Assembly: GCA_934394615.1 (NCBI GenBank)
Contig: CAKRRJ010000056.1
Location: 1-15,474, forward strand
Source: an uncultured Lachnospiraceae bacterium
Lineage (GTDB): Bacteria; Bacillota; Clostridia; Lachnospirales; Lachnospiraceae
DNA: 15,474 bases
Direction: 5' to 3'
Part shown: positions 14,579 through 15,474 of the stretch, piece by piece
How the letters are laid out: every line of letters starts with the position of its first letter
Position numbering within the stretch: position 1 is the first letter of the stretch
Translations under genes and position numbers: made by a program
The notes under the pieces: generated by a model
Seen by the model: the letters and a program-made list of their open reading frames with translations, nothing else
Told to the model about the DNA's origin: nothing
Databases searched by the model: none

Positions 14579-14651
14579 GTCTGCAATAGTATGCACAGTT
14601 TACGCAGTGGGCGAACAAAAACCGTGCGTATTCCGTCAGGAGGAAATAAAC

Positions 14652-15474
14652 ATGAGAGACGGCTTTTTCCGCGCAGCGGCAGCTACACCAAAGATTAAAG
14701 TTGCGGATCCGGTTCATAACCGGCAGGAAATCTGCAGTATTATAGAAGAATATGAAAAGAAGCGCGTGGAGCTTCTGGTATTCCCGGAGCTGTGTCTTTC
14801 CGGATATACCTGTAACGACCTGTTTTTGCAGGAAGTACTGCTGGAACAGGTAAAAGACGAATTAAAAAATCTTGTGGATTTTACAAAGGGAAGAAAGATG
14901 CTTGTTTTTGCAGGACTTCCCTGGGAACATGAGGGCAAGCTTTACAATGTGGCAGCAGCCATCTGCGATGGAGAACTTCTCGGCCTGGTGACCAAGACCA
15001 ATATGCCGAACTATTCCGAGTTCTACGAGCTGCGCCATTTCACGCCGGGAATGGAAACACCGGTTATGACGGACTGGCTGGATACCCAGGTGCCTATGGG
15101 AACCAATCTGCTGTTTACTTGTAAAGAGAATCCGAAGCTTACGGTAGCGGCAGAGATCTGTGAGGATGTATGGGTGCCGTGTCCACCGAGCATCCGTCAT
15201 GCGCTGGCCGGTGCCACCGTCATTGTGAACTGCTCCGCCAGTGATGAGGTAGTCGGAAAAGATTCCTACCGCCGGGAGCTGATCTGCGGTCAGTCCGCAA
15301 GACTCATCTGCGGTTATGTGTATGCCAATGCCGGAGAGGGCGAATCTACCCAGGATCTGGTATTTGGCGGCCACAATATCATTGCGGAGAATGGCACCCG
15401 CCTGGCAGAATCCGGCCGGTTTGTCCCGGAGACAGTCATGGCAGATATAGATCTGGAGCGCCTGAACGCGGAGC
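14652..15474 (+). CDS. nadE: Glutamine-dependent NAD+ synthetase, 3' truncated by window edge
   Basis: The N-terminal 274 residues of NadE, which makes NAD+ from deamido-NAD+ using ammonia released from glutamine, in the cytoplasm. The visible part is the nitrilase-type glutaminase domain with its Glu-Lys-Cys triad: Glu46 in FPELCLSGY, Lys115 in VTKTNMPNYSEFYE and Cys170 in AAEICEDVW. The family start MRDGFFRAAAATPKIKVAD is typical. AGGAGG (14638-14643) lies 8 bases before the ATG at 14652. The C-terminal ATP-pyrophosphatase synthetase domain, expected to bring the protein to about 640 residues, lies beyond the window. It is divergent from the Rrf2 gene and shares its 174-base spacer, so the Rrf2 protein might influence it, although the operator sits nearer to the Rrf2 promoter. 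Confidence 0.95.
   Translation, partial: MRDGFFRAAAATPKIKVADPVHNRQEICSIIEEYEKKRVELLVFPELCLSGYTCNDLFLQEVLLEQVKDELKNLVDFTKGRKMLVFAGLPWEHEGKLYNVAAAICDGELLGLVTKTNMPNYSEFYELRHFTPGMETPVMTDWLDTQVPMGTNLLFTCKENPKLTVAAEICEDVWVPCPPSIRHALAGATVIVNCSASDEVVGKDSYRRELICGQSARLICGYVYANAGEGESTQDLVFGGHNIIAENGTRLAESGRFVPETVMADIDLERLNAE

Noticed and set aside
14579..14651. Possible riboswitch in the nadE leader
   Set aside because: The leader of about 65 bases has only a 5-bp ACGCA/TGCGT pairing and no known NAD-related aptamer features I can see.
14862..15374. 170-residue minus-strand open frame
   Set aside because: It is antisense to the nadE glutaminase domain, which has an intact triad, and has no ribosome site or family features.

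Overview
This 15.5 kb window looks like the chromosome of a Gram-positive anaerobe of the Clostridia, most likely a Lachnospiraceae-type gut bacterium. The basis is moderate GC, strong AGGAGG-type ribosome binding sites, a Csp-like subtilase of the kind found in spore formers, a YtrA-type GntR/ABC operon, an IscR/CymR-like Rrf2 regulator and a two-domain NadE. Genus cannot be fixed from the sequence alone. I see no phage, insertion sequence, CRISPR array, tRNA or rRNA.

Left part (1-3345): the 3' part of an M32 metallocarboxypeptidase runs off the left edge. It is followed by a 118-nt nearly continuous hairpin with perfect 20-bp outer arms, and then by a leaderless S8 subtilase with a full Asp/His/Ser triad and an inserted domain, as in Csp germination proteases. 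A promoter-like sequence lies between the hairpin and the subtilase. Its stop codon overlaps the stop of a convergent LysR regulator by 4 bp.

Transport and signalling block (3342-10377): the LysR gene is divergent from a MATE exporter that has a near-consensus promoter. An EamA/DMT transporter follows, with its own promoter and three copies of an 8-bp motif nearby. Next is a 1062-residue membrane protein fusing a NarX/PilJ-like sensor, an intact GGDEF domain, PAS-like regions, a histidine kinase and a receiver. Behind it sits a decayed fragment of a second MATE transporter (C-terminal end only), then a strong intrinsic terminator.

YtrA-type operon (10388-14023): a promoter overlapped by a perfect 13-bp inverted repeat drives a short GntR repressor, an ABC ATPase and a 750-residue permease with a large soluble C-terminal region. 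The three genes overlap one another, so they are translationally coupled. Such operons respond to cell-envelope-active compounds in known cases. A perfect 22-bp stem ends the operon and also serves the convergent Rrf2 gene.

Right part (14046-15474): an Rrf2 regulator with three cysteines suited to an Fe-S cluster is transcribed leftward from a promoter whose spacer and -10 lie inside a 9-bp inverted repeat, which suggests autoregulation. Divergent from it is nadE, glutamine-dependent NAD+ synthetase, cut by the right edge. I find no convincing wholly new multi-gene system. The best candidates for a second look are the GGDEF-hybrid kinase, the 118-nt hairpin, the permease C-terminal region and the two operators embedded in promoters.
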